Below are positions 28,002-37,532 of a stretch of 64,000 nucleotides of DNA, piece by piece. How positions within the stretch are numbered: position 1 is the first letter of the stretch; each line of letters begins with the position of its first letter. The translations under genes and the position numbers were made by a program. Origin of the DNA: a bacterium (lineage in GTDB: Bacteria; Bacillota_I; Bacilli_A; RF39; UBA660); NCBI GenBank assembly GCA_019423565.1, contig JAHZBE010000003.1, positions 1-64,000 of the forward strand, read 5' to 3'. Under the pieces are notes generated by a model. It made no database searches and had not been told where the DNA came from. It worked only from the letters and a program-made list of their open reading frames with translations.

Positions 28002-29819
28002 ATGTGTGGAATTGTTGGATATATAGGAAAGAATAAAAAGGCAAAAGATGCCGTTATAAAGGGTCTTGAAAGACTTGAATATAGGGGTTATGATTCATCT
28101 GGTATTGCATATGTAAATGATAATGAAGTTGTTATTCAAAAAGAAAAAGGCAGAATTAAAAATTTAAAAGATGAAATAAATTTTGATGAGAAAAGTAATA
28201 TTGCTATTGGGCATACTAGATGGGCAACTCATGGTGAACCTAATAAAAAGAATTCTCATCCACATAAAAGTGGAAAAATTACTATTGTTCATAATGGAAT
28301 AATTGAAAATTATATAGAACTTAGAAAAAAATTAGAAAGTTTAGGATATGAATTTAAATCTGATACTGATACAGAAACTGCTTCTGCTCTTTTAGATTAT
28401 TTATATAAAGAAACAGGAAATATAGTAGATGCAATTAAAAGATTTAAAGAAGAAGCAAAAGGATCATATGCTCTTGGAATTATATGTGATGATGAGCTTG
28501 ACAAATTATATGCAATTAAGAAAAATAGTCCTTTAATTATAGGTACAGGAAATGATGAAAATTATATAGCATCTGATGTACCTGCTATACTTGATTTTAC
28601 AAATAAATATATTGTTCTTGAAGATGGTGAATTTGCCGTTCTAGAAAGTAACAATATAAATGTATATGATAAAAATAATAATATTGTAAAAAAAGATATT
28701 AAAGAATTTGAAGGAAGCGCTAAAGATATAGATAAAAATGGTTATGAAAAATATATGGAAAAAGAAATCCATGAACAACCAGAAGTAACTAAAAAAATGA
28801 TGAATGAATATATTGATGATGATAGCAAAGATGTTATTAAAGGTATGCCTGACTTATCAAAATATAAAAATGTTACTATTGTTGCTTGTGGAAGCGCTAT
28901 GCATGCTGGTTTAATTGGTAAACATTTAATTGAAGAATATGGTAATATACCAGTAAATGTTGAAATTGCTAGTGAATTTAGATATAAAAAATTATTTATT
29001 GATAAGGATACGTTAGTAATTGCTATATCACAATCTGGTGAAACTGCTGATACATTAGAAGCTGTTAAAATTGCAAATGAAAAAGGATGCGATACACTTG
29101 GTATTGTAAATGTTAATGGAAGCTCTATTGCAAGAGAAACATCTAAAGTATTATATACAAAAGCTGGTCCTGAAATTGCAGTTGCAACTACAAAGGCTTA
29201 TTCAGCACAAGTTACTCTTCTTTCATTCCTTGCTTATAGTTTAGCTAAGAAAAGTAAAGATAAAGAAGTATTAAACGAAGTAAGTACATTCTTAAGTGAT
29301 TTAAATAGATTACCAATATTAATGCAAGAAATACTTAATAATAAAAATGAATATAAAAATTTAGCAGACAAAATATATGATAAAGATAATATATTCTTTA
29401 TTGGTCGTGGTATAGATGAAGCATTATGTATGGAAGGATCCTTAAAATTAAAAGAAATCTCTTATATACATAGTGAAGCATATGCTGCTGGAGAACTTAA
29501 GCATGGTACTATTTCTTTAATTGAAGATGATACTCCTGTATTTGGTATTGTTACTGATAAAAAAATTGCTGATAAAACTATTAGTAATTTAAAAGAAGTT
29601 AAATCAAGAGGTGCAAATGTAATATATGTTACAACAAATAGTTTAAATAAAGATGGTGACTTCTATGATGAAAAAGTTATTATTCCAGATACTAACCCAC
29701 TATTACAACCACTTCTTACAATATTACCACTTCAATTAACTGCGTATTATGTTGCTAAAAACAAAAATTGTGATATTGATAAACCAAAGAATTTAGCAAA
29801 GTCTGTTACAGTTGAATAA
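28002..29819 (+). CDS. glmS: glutamine-fructose-6-phosphate aminotransferase
   Basis: 605 residues, normal length. The N-terminal glutaminase domain begins MCGIVGYIG, with Cys2 becoming the nucleophile after Met removal, and has GHTRWATHG. The C-terminal half has two SIS domains (CGSAMHAG, AISQSGETADT, EGSLKLKEISYIHSEAY) and ends with the conserved KSVTVE. It makes glucosamine-6-phosphate, the entry to UDP-GlcNAc for peptidoglycan and the surface glycans encoded on both sides. Expression is controlled by the ribozyme upstream. The ribosome site GAAAGTGAG is modest. It is one of only two clearly intact plus-strand genes. Confidence 0.98.
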   Translation: MCGIVGYIGKNKKAKDAVIKGLERLEYRGYDSSGIAYVNDNEVVIQKEKGRIKNLKDEINFDEKSNIAIGHTRWATHGEPNKKNSHPHKSGKITIVHNGIIENYIELRKKLESLGYEFKSDTDTETASALLDYLYKETGNIVDAIKRFKEEAKGSYALGIICDDELDKLYAIKKNSPLIIGTGNDENYIASDVPAILDFTNKYIVLEDGEFAVLESNNINVYDKNNNIVKKDIKEFEGSAKDIDKNGYEKYMEKEIHEQPEVTKKMMNEYIDDDSKDVIKGMPDLSKYKNVTIVACGSAMHAGLIGKHLIEEYGNIPVNVEIASEFRYKKLFIDKDTLVIAISQSGETADTLEAVKIANEKGCDTLGIVNVNGSSIARETSKVLYTKAGPEIAVATTKAYSAQVTLLSFLAYSLAKKSKDKEVLNEVSTFLSDLNRLPILMQEILNNKNEYKNLADKIYDKDNIFFIGRGIDEALCMEGSLKLKEISYIHSEAYAAGELKHGTISLIEDDTPVFGIVTDKKIADKTISNLKEVKSRGANVIYVTTNSLNKDGDFYDEKVIIPDTNPLLQPLLTILPLQLTAYYVAKNKNCDIDKPKNLAKSVTVE

Positions 29820-29822
29820 AGA

Positions 29823-29852
29823 AAAATAAGAGTTCAAACGAACTCTTATTTT
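29823..29852. terminator. bidirectional terminator between glmS and the Rpn gene
   Basis: AAAATAAGAGTTC and its complement (29823-29852) with loop AAAC. T-rich tails on both strands suit termination of glmS and of the convergent gene, whose stop codon (29846-29848) is inside the stem. Confidence 0.85.
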
Positions 29853-30706
29853 ATATTTTTAATTTCTTCTATAGATAAACCAGTTATATCTGATATATCT
29901 TCCATAGACACATTTTTCTTAAGCATATTTTTAGCAATATTTACTTTTTCTTCAGATATTCCTTGAGATATACCATCATTTACTCCAGATGTATACCCTT
30001 CATTCTTTGCTTCAGATATTAAACTATTTTGTATTTTTCTTTTGTCCTCTTCTTCACTCATATATTTTTGAAATTCTGGATTATCATTTACTATTGTTAC
30101 ATTTGTTATATACTTATCTACTATCTTATCTCTTTTATCTTTTGGCATAGCTTCTAGCTCCTTTTTATCTAAATTTAACATTATTAGATATATGTTTTTC
30201 TTTATTTCTTCTTCATTTTTACTATACCACAGTTTATCAAAATAATCCATATTTATTTCATATATAATGAAATTCTTAACATATTGTTTACCATCCTCAC
30301 TCATTATCATATACTTTGTTTTTTTACTCTCTTTACTGCCTAGTCCCCATGTTAAATTAACAAGTACAATATCTGTTTTTTCGTCATATAATTCTCCAAC
30401 TAATGTATGTGATTGATACATATTACAAATATATGCTGTATTTCTTGGTTTTACATAATCCTTATCTTGTGAATTTATTTCTATGTCTATTTTCTTATTA
30501 CCTGCATATACTACTGCATCTACTCTTTTATCTTTTATATTTACATTACCACTTAATAATTCTGTTTTCTTTATTTCTAAATAATCTATTTTTATTTCAA
30601 GAATTAATTCTAATAATGCCTGTAATGGTTCACTATCATTCTTTTTTAAAAATACTTCTTTAAATGCTCTATCACTTTTACAGGTATAAAATTTATCTGA
30701 ATTCAT
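29846..30706 (-). CDS. Rpn/PD-(D/E)XK nuclease family protein
   Basis: 286 residues. The N-terminal region has the Rpn/PDDEXK pattern: DRAFKEVF near 13-20, RVDAVVYAGNKKIDIEIN around 60-78 with the catalytic Asp and the D/E-x-E strand, and PRNTAYICNMY. The C-terminus has an Asp/Glu-rich linker and a small helical end, MEDISDITGLSIEEIKNI, found in many members. Relatives are recombination-promoting nucleases, often multi-copy and annotated as transposase-like. No inverted repeats were seen around it, so mobility is not shown. The gene stands alone between two terminators. Confidence 0.85.
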   Translation of the reverse strand: MNSDKFYTCKSDRAFKEVFLKKNDSEPLQALLELILEIKIDYLEIKKTELLSGNVNIKDKRVDAVVYAGNKKIDIEINSQDKDYVKPRNTAYICNMYQSHTLVGELYDEKTDIVLVNLTWGLGSKESKKTKYMIMSEDGKQYVKNFIIYEINMDYFDKLWYSKNEEEIKKNIYLIMLNLDKKELEAMPKDKRDKIVDKYITNVTIVNDNPEFQKYMSEEEDKRKIQNSLISEAKNEGYTSGVNDGISQGISEEKVNIAKNMLKKNVSMEDISDITGLSIEEIKNIK

Positions 30707-30830
30707 TTTTCACCTTCCTGATTTTTTGATAAGAATACTTTTTTCTTTTTTCTATCCTCCTTTTCCTAGAAAAAAATATTCCTCATATCTTTTATTCTCC
30801 ATTTATACACTAAACTCCCCTAAAAAATAG

Positions 30831-30855
30831 AAAAAAATTACTATTTCTAGTAATT
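30831..30855 (-). terminator. terminator of the GT4 gene at 30854
   Basis: AATTACTA and TAGTAATT (30836-30855) with loop TTTC, followed on the minus strand by a T-run. The stop codon at 30854-30856 overlaps the stem. Confidence 0.7.
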
Positions 30856-31990
30856 AATTTAAAATATCCTTGATTATTGAAAGCCATTTTTCTTTTACAG
30901 AATCATATGAATAATCTTCTGCATTTAATCTTGCTTCATGGCCAAACAATGCAAGTTTTTGTTTATCATTTAATAATTCTAATGCTTTTTCTTTCATTTC
31001 TTCTTTATTTCTATTATTAATTATATATCCACTAACATCATCTTTTATTATTTCTGTCGCACCTTCTGCTGATGAAAATGCAATTGCAGGTATACCAAAT
31101 GCAGCTGCTTCAAGTAAAACAAGACCAAAAGATTCTTCATAAGAAGTCATTAAATATAAACTCATATCATTTAATTTTTCTCTAATAAATTCTTTATCTT
31201 TGTATCCATAAAGAATAACATTATCTTTTAAATTTAATTCGTTTATTTTTTCTTCTATTTTTGTTTTTTCCTCTCCATCACCTATTATATGAAGAATACA
31301 TTCATTATCTTCTTTATTTATTAAACTAAATACATCTATTAAATCTAAAAAACCTTTTTCATGTGATAATCTTCCAATAGAAACTATATTTTTATTTTCT
31401 TTTTTAGATTCTCTTTCTGGTATATAATCAACACATAATGGAGAATATAATACCTTTGTTTTACCTTCTACTTTCTTTTCATAGAATTTAGTTAATTTTC
31501 TTGAAACAGGCATAAAATAATCTATATTAGTTAATGATTTTAAAACTCTATCTATATATTTTTGATTATTATTATGATGAGCATGTTCTTGTGATATTAA
31601 AATTCCATTACCTTTATAATATTTATTTAAAAGTTCAGTTATCTCTACTCTAGTTGAAATAATTAAATCACTATCGCACTCTTTTATATAGTTAATCATT
31701 AATTTCTTTTTTAAATATAGTATTTTTATAGATTTAAATCCTTCTTTTATTACTTTAAAGATATTTAACTTTTTTAAAGCACTTTTAAATTCTTTCTTAT
31801 TAGGTCCACCATTATATAAATATTTTATCTTTATTCTATCATCTAATTTATAAAATGGTTTACCATATATATTATAGTTTGAAACAATTTCAATGTCATA
31901 ATTATCTATAAGCATATTTGCTAAATTACTAATCGCAACTTCTATTCCACCATATCCTAAATGTAAACATAAAATTGTAATTTTTTTCAT
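30854..31990 (-). CDS. family 4 glycosyltransferase
   Basis: 378 residues from the ATG at 31988-31990; a GTG three codons earlier is possible but sits in the purine-rich site. GT-B fold: LGYGGIEVAISNLANML at the N-terminus, and NIVSIGRLSHEKGF with ESFGLVLLEAAAFGIPAIAF in the donor domain. It resembles transferases of capsule and exopolysaccharide clusters. It is the last gene of a leftward run starting at galE, immediately after the Alg13/Alg14-type pair, so it likely adds a later sugar in the same repeat unit. Donor unknown. Confidence 0.88.
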   Translation of the reverse strand: MKKITILCLHLGYGGIEVAISNLANMLIDNYDIEIVSNYNIYGKPFYKLDDRIKIKYLYNGGPNKKEFKSALKKLNIFKVIKEGFKSIKILYLKKKLMINYIKECDSDLIISTRVEITELLNKYYKGNGILISQEHAHHNNNQKYIDRVLKSLTNIDYFMPVSRKLTKFYEKKVEGKTKVLYSPLCVDYIPERESKKENKNIVSIGRLSHEKGFLDLIDVFSLINKEDNECILHIIGDGEEKTKIEEKINELNLKDNVILYGYKDKEFIREKLNDMSLYLMTSYEESFGLVLLEAAAFGIPAIAFSSAEGATEIIKDDVSGYIINNRNKEEMKEKALELLNDKQKLALFGHEARLNAEDYSYDSVKEKWLSIIKDILN

Positions 31991-32004
31991 TTTTATCACT
32001 TACC

Positions 32005-32484
32005 TTAATTTTTATCTATAAAATCTTCTACTAATTTTACAAAATTATCATTATTACTTTTATATTTTTTAGGTTTAAACTTATCTAAATCTTTTATAAT
32101 ATCACCTAATGAAGAAAAATCTTCTAAACATATTATATATCCTTCTTTAGCAAATTCCCTTGCTATTTCAAGTTGATGATCATTTGTATGTTCGCCATAT
32201 TTTTCAAGTCTTGGAGCAGCAATTATTTTTTTATTAAATTTTAATCCTGACATAATAGATCCAACACCCGCGTGTGTTATTAATAAATCACATTTTTTCA
32301 TATAATCATCAAATTTATCCATTGGTAATAATTTATATATTTCCATATTTTTTGATTCAAATTCTGTATAACCAGCTTGTACAATAACTTTTTCTTTTAT
32401 GTATTTATTTTCTATTGCTTCTTCTATTGCTTCTAAAAGTCTTGGAAATCCCTTATCTTGGGTTCCGAGTGTAACAAATATCAT
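32005..32484 (-). CDS. Alg13-like (PssE/CpsG type) glycosyltransferase subunit
   Basis: 159 residues, equal to the C-terminal nucleotide-sugar-binding half of a family 28 glycosyltransferase: MIFVTLGTQDKGFPRLLEAI at the start, ITHAGVGSIMSGL and PRLEKYGEHTNDHQLE. Such short proteins work with an Alg14-like membrane subunit, here encoded 9 bases upstream. Together they usually add the second sugar (galactose or GlcNAc) to a lipid-linked acceptor in capsule synthesis. AGGAGG precedes the ATG. Confidence 0.88.
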   Translation of the reverse strand: MIFVTLGTQDKGFPRLLEAIEEAIENKYIKEKVIVQAGYTEFESKNMEIYKLLPMDKFDDYMKKCDLLITHAGVGSIMSGLKFNKKIIAAPRLEKYGEHTNDHQLEIAREFAKEGYIICLEDFSSLGDIIKDLDKFKPKKYKSNNDNFVKLVEDFIDKN

Positions 32485-32493
32485 AAGTACCTC

Positions 32494-32970
32494 CTAAAAT
32501 ATAAATCCACCATAAACGGCTTTTGGATAAATTTTTAACATACTTTCCCATTGTACTATAAATAAATCTGCGATTGGATATATAAGTCTCCCAGTCTGTG
32601 TTTTTCTATTTATATTAGCCATTGTCTCTATATAAATTATTTTACTTCCAAATATCTTTCCCAAATAACATATCGGTCCTGCAGTATGAGTTCCTGTTGT
32701 TACTATATATTTTGGTCTTATTTTAATAAAATAATATACACTTATAAAACAATTAGCAAGTAATTTAAATGGATAAGTAAGCATATGATCCTTAGTTCCA
32801 AATACCATGTATCCCATTTTTTCTTTATATTCATCTTTTAATTTTTTTGTAGAATCAGTTTTTTCTGTTATAAGATATGAATCATATTTACCAAAAAGTT
32901 TTTTTAATTGTAATAATTCTTTTAAATGACCACCAGTTGATGAAATAAATAATACTTTCTTTTTTTTCAT
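32494..32970 (-). CDS. Alg14-like (PssD/CpsF type) glycosyltransferase subunit
   Basis: 158 residues. It begins KKVLFISSTGGHLKELLQL, the Alg14 family signature, has one hydrophobic helix (about 70-90) for membrane attachment, and carries TTGTHTAGPICYLGKI and YIETMANI. It anchors and completes the Alg13-like subunit encoded next. The split form is the usual one in streptococcal capsule loci (Cps14F/Cps14G). The gene lies 9 bases after galE, which can supply UDP-galactose. Confidence 0.88.
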   Translation of the reverse strand: MKKKKVLFISSTGGHLKELLQLKKLFGKYDSYLITEKTDSTKKLKDEYKEKMGYMVFGTKDHMLTYPFKLLANCFISVYYFIKIRPKYIVTTGTHTAGPICYLGKIFGSKIIYIETMANINRKTQTGRLIYPIADLFIVQWESMLKIYPKAVYGGFIF

Positions 32971-32979
32971 ACTATACTC

Positions 32980-33981
32980 CTATTTTCTTGTTACAAACTT
33001 ATATGAATCATGACACATATCTTCTATTGTTTTAGTTGCGACAAATCCAAGTTCATTTTTTGCTTTTGTTGGATCTGAATAACAAGTTGCTATATCACCA
33101 TCTCTTCTTGGTGCAATTTTATATGGAACTTTTACATTATTTGCTTTTTCATATGCATGAACAAGATCTAGTACACTGTATCCTGTTCCTGTTCCTAAAT
33201 TATAAATAAATAAACCTTTACCTTCTTTTTCTAATTTATTAAGTGCAAGTACATGTCCTTTTGCTAAATCAACAACGTGTATATAATCTCTAACACCTGT
33301 ACCATCTGGAGTATTATAATCATTACCAAATACAGATAATTCTTTTAACTCTTTAGTTGCTACTTTTGCAATATATGGCATTAAATTATTAGGTATACCT
33401 TTTGGATCTTCTCCAATAAGACCACTTTCATGTGCTCCTACTGGATTAAAATATCTAAGTATTATTATATCCCATGAATTATCTGATGCATAAATATCTT
33501 TAAGTATTTGTTCAATAAATAATTTTGATGTCCCATATGGATTTGTTGTCCCACCTATTTTACAATCTTCTGTAAGTGGTATTTTTTCTGGATTACCATA
33601 TACTGTTGCCGATGATGAGAATACAAACTTTTTAACATTATGTTTTCTCATAACATCAAGTAAATTAAGTGCACCTGAAATATTATTTGTATAATATTCA
33701 ATTGGTTTTTGAACTGATTCACCTACTGCTTTAAATCCAGCAAAATTAATTACAGCATCTATTTTATTTTCTTCAAATACTTTATTTAAAGCATTTTTAT
33801 CTAAATAATCTATTTCATAAAATTTAAAATCTTTACCTGTTATTTTCTTTATAGCATCTAATGATGAACTTTTACTATTTGAAAAGTTATCTATTACAAC
33901 TATTTCAAATCCTTCATTTAATAATTCAACACAAGTATGTGAGCCTATATAACCTGCTCCACCTGTTACTAATATTTTCAC
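32980..33981 (-). CDS. galE: UDP-glucose 4-epimerase
   Basis: 333 residues, typical length. Extended SDR features: GGAGYIGSHT at residues 7-16 (NAD binding), SSSATVYG, the catalytic YGTSK, FNPVGAHESG and RDYIHVVDLAKGH. It interconverts UDP-glucose and UDP-galactose (possibly also the GlcNAc pair) for glycan assembly. It leads the run galE, Alg14-like, Alg13-like, GT4. GAGGTGAT precedes the ATG. A TATAAT at 34000-34005 just downstream of the previous gene's terminator suggests its own promoter. Confidence 0.96.
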   Translation of the reverse strand: MKILVTGGAGYIGSHTCVELLNEGFEIVVIDNFSNSKSSSLDAIKKITGKDFKFYEIDYLDKNALNKVFEENKIDAVINFAGFKAVGESVQKPIEYYTNNISGALNLLDVMRKHNVKKFVFSSSATVYGNPEKIPLTEDCKIGGTTNPYGTSKLFIEQILKDIYASDNSWDIIILRYFNPVGAHESGLIGEDPKGIPNNLMPYIAKVATKELKELSVFGNDYNTPDGTGVRDYIHVVDLAKGHVLALNKLEKEGKGLFIYNLGTGTGYSVLDLVHAYEKANNVKVPYKIAPRRDGDIATCYSDPTKAKNELGFVATKTIEDMCHDSYKFVTRK

Positions 33982-33999
33982 ATTATCACCTCTATAGTA

Positions 34000-34005
34000 A
34001 TTATA
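34000..34005 (-). promoter_or_regulatory. putative -10 of the galE transcript
   Basis: Minus-strand TATAAT 18 bases before the galE ATG, directly after the terminator hairpin of the preceding gene. No clear -35. Confidence 0.4.
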
Positions 34006-34017
34006 CCATTAAACATT

Positions 34018-34043
34018 TAAAAAAACTAGAGTTATCTAGTTTT
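34018..34043 (-). terminator. terminator of the GT2 gene at 34032
   Basis: AAAACTAGA and TCTAGTTTT (34022-34043) with loop GTTA, then a T-run on the minus strand. The stem includes the TAG stop of the gene. Confidence 0.75.
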
Positions 34044-34979
34044 TAGCATGCTATATATTTTGCAATAAATTTTTGTTATAAACTTATTTTTTTCTATTAA
34101 ACTTTTTAAAAATGATCTATTTTTAATGTATTCGCTATGTTTATAATCAATATTATTATCATTTAAATATTTAAAAGCATCATCAATAAATTTACTTTGA
34201 GTATCTTTATCTATTTGATATCTTTGCTGAATTGTATAATTAAGTAATACAGATACAGTAAGTTCATCCAAGTATTTACCACTTTTATATTCATTTCTTA
34301 CAATATCAAGTTGTTTAAATATATCAAAAACTCTTTTATCTCTTGTTGTTGTCTCACTATTATTGTGTATTGTATAATAATTTAACTGTTCATTTATTTT
34401 ACCTATTTTTTTACTATTCTTAATTGAAAGTGCTACAAATGATAAATCTTCGTATTTTAAAGTTTCGCTAAATTCTATTTTATTTTTTACAAGCATATCC
34501 TTTTTATAAAGTTTATTCCATGGAGCTAAATTAATTTCACATAATATTTTATTATTTTCTTCATAATTTGTTATACAAAAATCTGATAAATTAAATTCTT
34601 TTAATTTGTTACCCTCTTCATCAACATTTACATAATCACAAACACATAAGTCCAAATTGTTTTCTTTTGAATAATTGTACATTTTGCTAATAAAATCTTC
34701 TTTTACATAATCATCCGAATCTATAAAACAAACATATTCTCCTTTTGCTTTTTTTATGCCTAAGTTTCTATTATAGCCAATTCCTTTATTTGTTTTATTT
34801 TTTATATATACTATTTTTTTATCATTATAGGACTTTATTATTTCTTCTGCATTACCAGGACTTAAATCATTAATAACAATAATTTCATAGTCTTCAAAAT
34901 TTTGTTTTAATAATGAATCAATACAATTTTTTAAATATTTTTCTGTATTATATACTGGAACAATAACACTTACTTTCAT
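34032..34979 (-). CDS. family 2 glycosyltransferase
   Basis: 315 residues, GT-A fold: VIVPVYNTEKYLKNCIDSLL at the start, NDLSPGNAEEI, and the metal motif FIDSDDYV near residue 90. The C-terminal 100 residues are helical and basic. It is a cytoplasmic transferase of the capsule or glycan type. It overlaps by 4 bases (ATGA) with the upstream GT2 gene, to which it is clearly related, and it is the last gene of the run starting at 38807. Sugar specificity unknown. Confidence 0.9.
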   Translation of the reverse strand: MKVSVIVPVYNTEKYLKNCIDSLLKQNFEDYEIIVINDLSPGNAEEIIKSYNDKKIVYIKNKTNKGIGYNRNLGIKKAKGEYVCFIDSDDYVKEDFISKMYNYSKENNLDLCVCDYVNVDEEGNKLKEFNLSDFCITNYEENNKILCEINLAPWNKLYKKDMLVKNKIEFSETLKYEDLSFVALSIKNSKKIGKINEQLNYYTIHNNSETTTRDKRVFDIFKQLDIVRNEYKSGKYLDELTVSVLLNYTIQQRYQIDKDTQSKFIDDAFKYLNDNNIDYKHSEYIKNRSFLKSLIEKNKFITKIYCKIYSMLKTR

Positions 34980-35884
34980 TTTAATACCTCATACTTTATT
35001 TTATATAATATCTTTTTTATTTTTCTCTTAAAATTATCATTTGATAAATAACTAATTATTTTTAAATCTTTTATTTTCTTTATATATTCTTTTTTAAGTT
35101 CATCACTTAATGAATTATATTTATCAATAATACTATTTGCGTAAAAACTTTTAACATTTTGGCTATTCGGAATATTATCTAAATATTTTATTGCTTTAGT
35201 AAATAAAAATAACATATCATCCATTTTCTTTTTCATTTTTTCTGTATCATTTGATGACATTATGCTTCCATCTCTTTGAACATAGTTATAACCTAAATAA
35301 TTTATTGATTTTACTTTTTTAGCAGTCGCAATTACTAAAGGAAGTAATCCATAATCTTCATGATAAACATCTTTTTCAAACTCAAATTTATTATCTAAAT
35401 AATATTTTCTATTAATAACATATAATGCAGCCATTTCAATAAATTTATATCTAACTATTTTTTCAAATGCATCTATCCCATTTGTAACGTTAAATTCTTT
35501 TTCTCCATAAGGAATAATTTTATCATTAAAAACCATATTTAACTGATATCTAAGTACATCTAAATCATCTATATCTTTATTTATATTTTCAAGTAAATTT
35601 TTTTCTACATAATCATCTGAATCTATAAATAATAAATAATCTCCTGTTGCTTTTTTTACACCATTATTTCTTGCTAGACTTAAGCCCATATTTTTTTGTT
35701 TTATATAGATTATATTATCATATTTTTTAATATATTTATTTATTATATCTTCTGTTTTATCTGTTGATCCATCATTAACAATAATAACTTCAAAATTTTT
35801 ATAAGTATTTGAAAATATGCTTTTTAAACATTTATCAATATACTTTTCTGTATTATATGCTGGAACTATAATGCTATATCTCAA
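34976..35884 (-). CDS. family 2 glycosyltransferase
   Basis: 302 residues if translation begins at the TTG at 35882-35884. The GGGGGTG ribosome site ends six bases before it, while the GTG at 35893 is part of that same site. GT-A fold: IIVPAYNTEKYIDKCLKS, VNDGSTDKTED and metal motif FIDSDDYVEKN. Later it has EDYGLLP, often seen in family 2 enzymes near the acceptor site. Related to its neighbour at 34032-34979. Donor and acceptor unknown. Confidence 0.88.
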   Translation of the reverse strand: MRYSIIVPAYNTEKYIDKCLKSIFSNTYKNFEVIIVNDGSTDKTEDIINKYIKKYDNIIYIKQKNMGLSLARNNGVKKATGDYLLFIDSDDYVEKNLLENINKDIDDLDVLRYQLNMVFNDKIIPYGEKEFNVTNGIDAFEKIVRYKFIEMAALYVINRKYYLDNKFEFEKDVYHEDYGLLPLVIATAKKVKSINYLGYNYVQRDGSIMSSNDTEKMKKKMDDMLFLFTKAIKYLDNIPNSQNVKSFYANSIIDKYNSLSDELKKEYIKKIKDLKIISYLSNDNFKRKIKKILYKIKYEVLK

Positions 35885-35885
35885 T

Positions 35886-36977
35886 TTATTCACCCCCTAT
35901 TAATTTATCTATCATATTAATTTTTTCTTCATTTATTTTCTTAAAATCCACATGTTTAACCTTAGATTTATCTTCTTTTAATATCTTATATACTTCTTCA
36001 TTAAACTTATCTTGATTTTTTGAAACAATATAACCAAAATTTTTTATATCTATATTTTCATCGCTTACTTCAATGGTTGATATTATTTTCTTATCTAATA
36101 CAAGTGCCTCTAAAAATGTAACTGGGAATCCTTCATGATCAGATGTTATAGTAATATAATCACTTAATTTTATATATGGATATGGATTAGATTTAAGTCC
36201 AAGCATTTTTATATTTTTTTCTAAATGCTTTTCTTTTATTAAATCTTCATAATATTTATAATCTTTTCCATCTCCTACTATAAAAAAGTCAACATCAAGA
36301 TTATTTTTTTTACAAAATTCTACTGCATTAATCATTCTTGATACTCTTTTAACTTCTTCATCTAATCTACCAACAAAAACAATTAATTTATTTTTTGTTC
36401 TTTTTTCTTTAATTTTTTCATTTGATAATTCTAGCACTCTTTCATAATTTATAAAATTATTAAGTACTATTGATTTATCTTTAATACATGGCATAATTTC
36501 AATTAAATTATTCATTGATTCATTTGATACAAATATTACTTTTCTAAAACTATTTATATCTTGTCCTAAAAAGAAATTAATTGTTTTATCTTTGTCATTA
36601 AACTCTGTAACATAATCACCATGAATATAAATCATATTATTTTTTGATGCATATAAACTAAGTAAACTACATGGTTTTGAGTAAGTCGCATAACAAATTG
36701 AGCAATCATATTTATCTTTATGTAATAATATGAATTTAAGTCTCTTAAAACCATTAACTATTTTTCTATATATTACATTTTTACTATGACTCAAATTATA
36801 ATTATATATTTTTACATTTTTATTAATCTTAGGAAGTAATTCACCTTTTTTATTTTCTAAAAATAGTGTTACAGCATATTTTTCATAATCTAATTTATTT
36901 AAAAGTTCTATTAAGGCGTTTTCAATACCACCTGTATACATTGTTGTCATAAACAATATTACTTTTTTCTTATTCAT
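35886..36977 (-). CDS. family 4 glycosyltransferase
   Basis: 363 residues from the ATG at 36975-36977, which has GAGGTGAG upstream; the open frame extends 21 codons further into the preceding gene. GT-B fold: MTTMYTGGIENALIELL at the start, VFVGRLDEEVKR and SDHEGFPVTFLEALVLDKKII in the donor domain. It starts two bases after the acetyltransferase stop, so they are co-translated. Role: sugar addition in the surface glycan pathway. Confidence 0.88.
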   Translation of the reverse strand: MNKKKVILFMTTMYTGGIENALIELLNKLDYEKYAVTLFLENKKGELLPKINKNVKIYNYNLSHSKNVIYRKIVNGFKRLKFILLHKDKYDCSICYATYSKPCSLLSLYASKNNMIYIHGDYVTEFNDKDKTINFFLGQDINSFRKVIFVSNESMNNLIEIMPCIKDKSIVLNNFINYERVLELSNEKIKEKRTKNKLIVFVGRLDEEVKRVSRMINAVEFCKKNNLDVDFFIVGDGKDYKYYEDLIKEKHLEKNIKMLGLKSNPYPYIKLSDYITITSDHEGFPVTFLEALVLDKKIISTIEVSDENIDIKNFGYIVSKNQDKFNEEVYKILKEDKSKVKHVDFKKINEEKINMIDKLIGGE

Positions 36978-36978
36978 A

Positions 36979-37530
36979 TTACTCACCTCTATTTTTATAA
37001 AATTGCTCCCAAAGTTTATTACCACTTTCTTTATCGACATATTTAATTATATTTTCTTCTTTTTTATTTCTCTTTTCTAAATATTCATCAAAACTTTCTA
37101 TCACTCTTGCTGGATTACCCACAACTACAGAATTATCTGGAACATCTTTCGTAACAACAGAACCTGCACCTATCATTACATTATTTCCAATTCTAACATT
37201 TGGAAGTATTATTGTATTACTTCCAATAAACACATTGTTTTTAACTTCTATACAACCTGATTGATATTCATAAAATCTAGAAAGTCCCATATTATTAAGC
37301 ATAAAATCTGATACATCATGTGTTATAAATAAAACTCCACTTGTTACAACTACATTGTCATGAAATTTAATAAGTTTTGGATCTGCTGGTATTTTTCTTG
37401 GTTGAAAAAAGAAATTTTTTCCTACTCCTGCAAATACATTATGTTTTACCAAGTATTTAGTTCTTGTCTTAGAATCCAAAACAAGATATAACCAAATTTT
37501 TCTTAATTGATCCTTTTTGTATCTTCTCAT
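36979..37530 (-). CDS. left-handed beta-helix O-acetyltransferase
   Basis: 183 residues. Hexapeptide repeats run over residues 60-150, ending with NVRIGNNVMIGAGSVVTKDV and GNPARVI, the classic end of sugar O-acetyltransferases using acetyl-CoA. The catalytic His is likely in FITHDVS near residue 72. It probably acetylates a sugar or lipid-linked intermediate in the cytoplasm. It lies between the polymerase-like gene and a GT4 gene with 1-2 base spacing. GGAGG precedes the ATG. Confidence 0.88.
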   Translation of the reverse strand: MRRYKKDQLRKIWLYLVLDSKTRTKYLVKHNVFAGVGKNFFFQPRKIPADPKLIKFHDNVVVTSGVLFITHDVSDFMLNNMGLSRFYEYQSGCIEVKNNVFIGSNTIILPNVRIGNNVMIGAGSVVTKDVPDNSVVVGNPARVIESFDEYLEKRNKKEENIIKYVDKESGNKLWEQFYKNRGE

Positions 37531-37532
37531 AA

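Noticed and set aside
27742..28044. 100-codon minus-strand frame over the glmS leader
   Set aside because: It is antisense to the glmS ribozyme and the start of glmS; the protein has no domain and no ribosome site.
29846..30706. Rpn-type gene as an active transposon
   Set aside because: No inverted repeats or target duplications seen at its borders; it is flanked by terminators.
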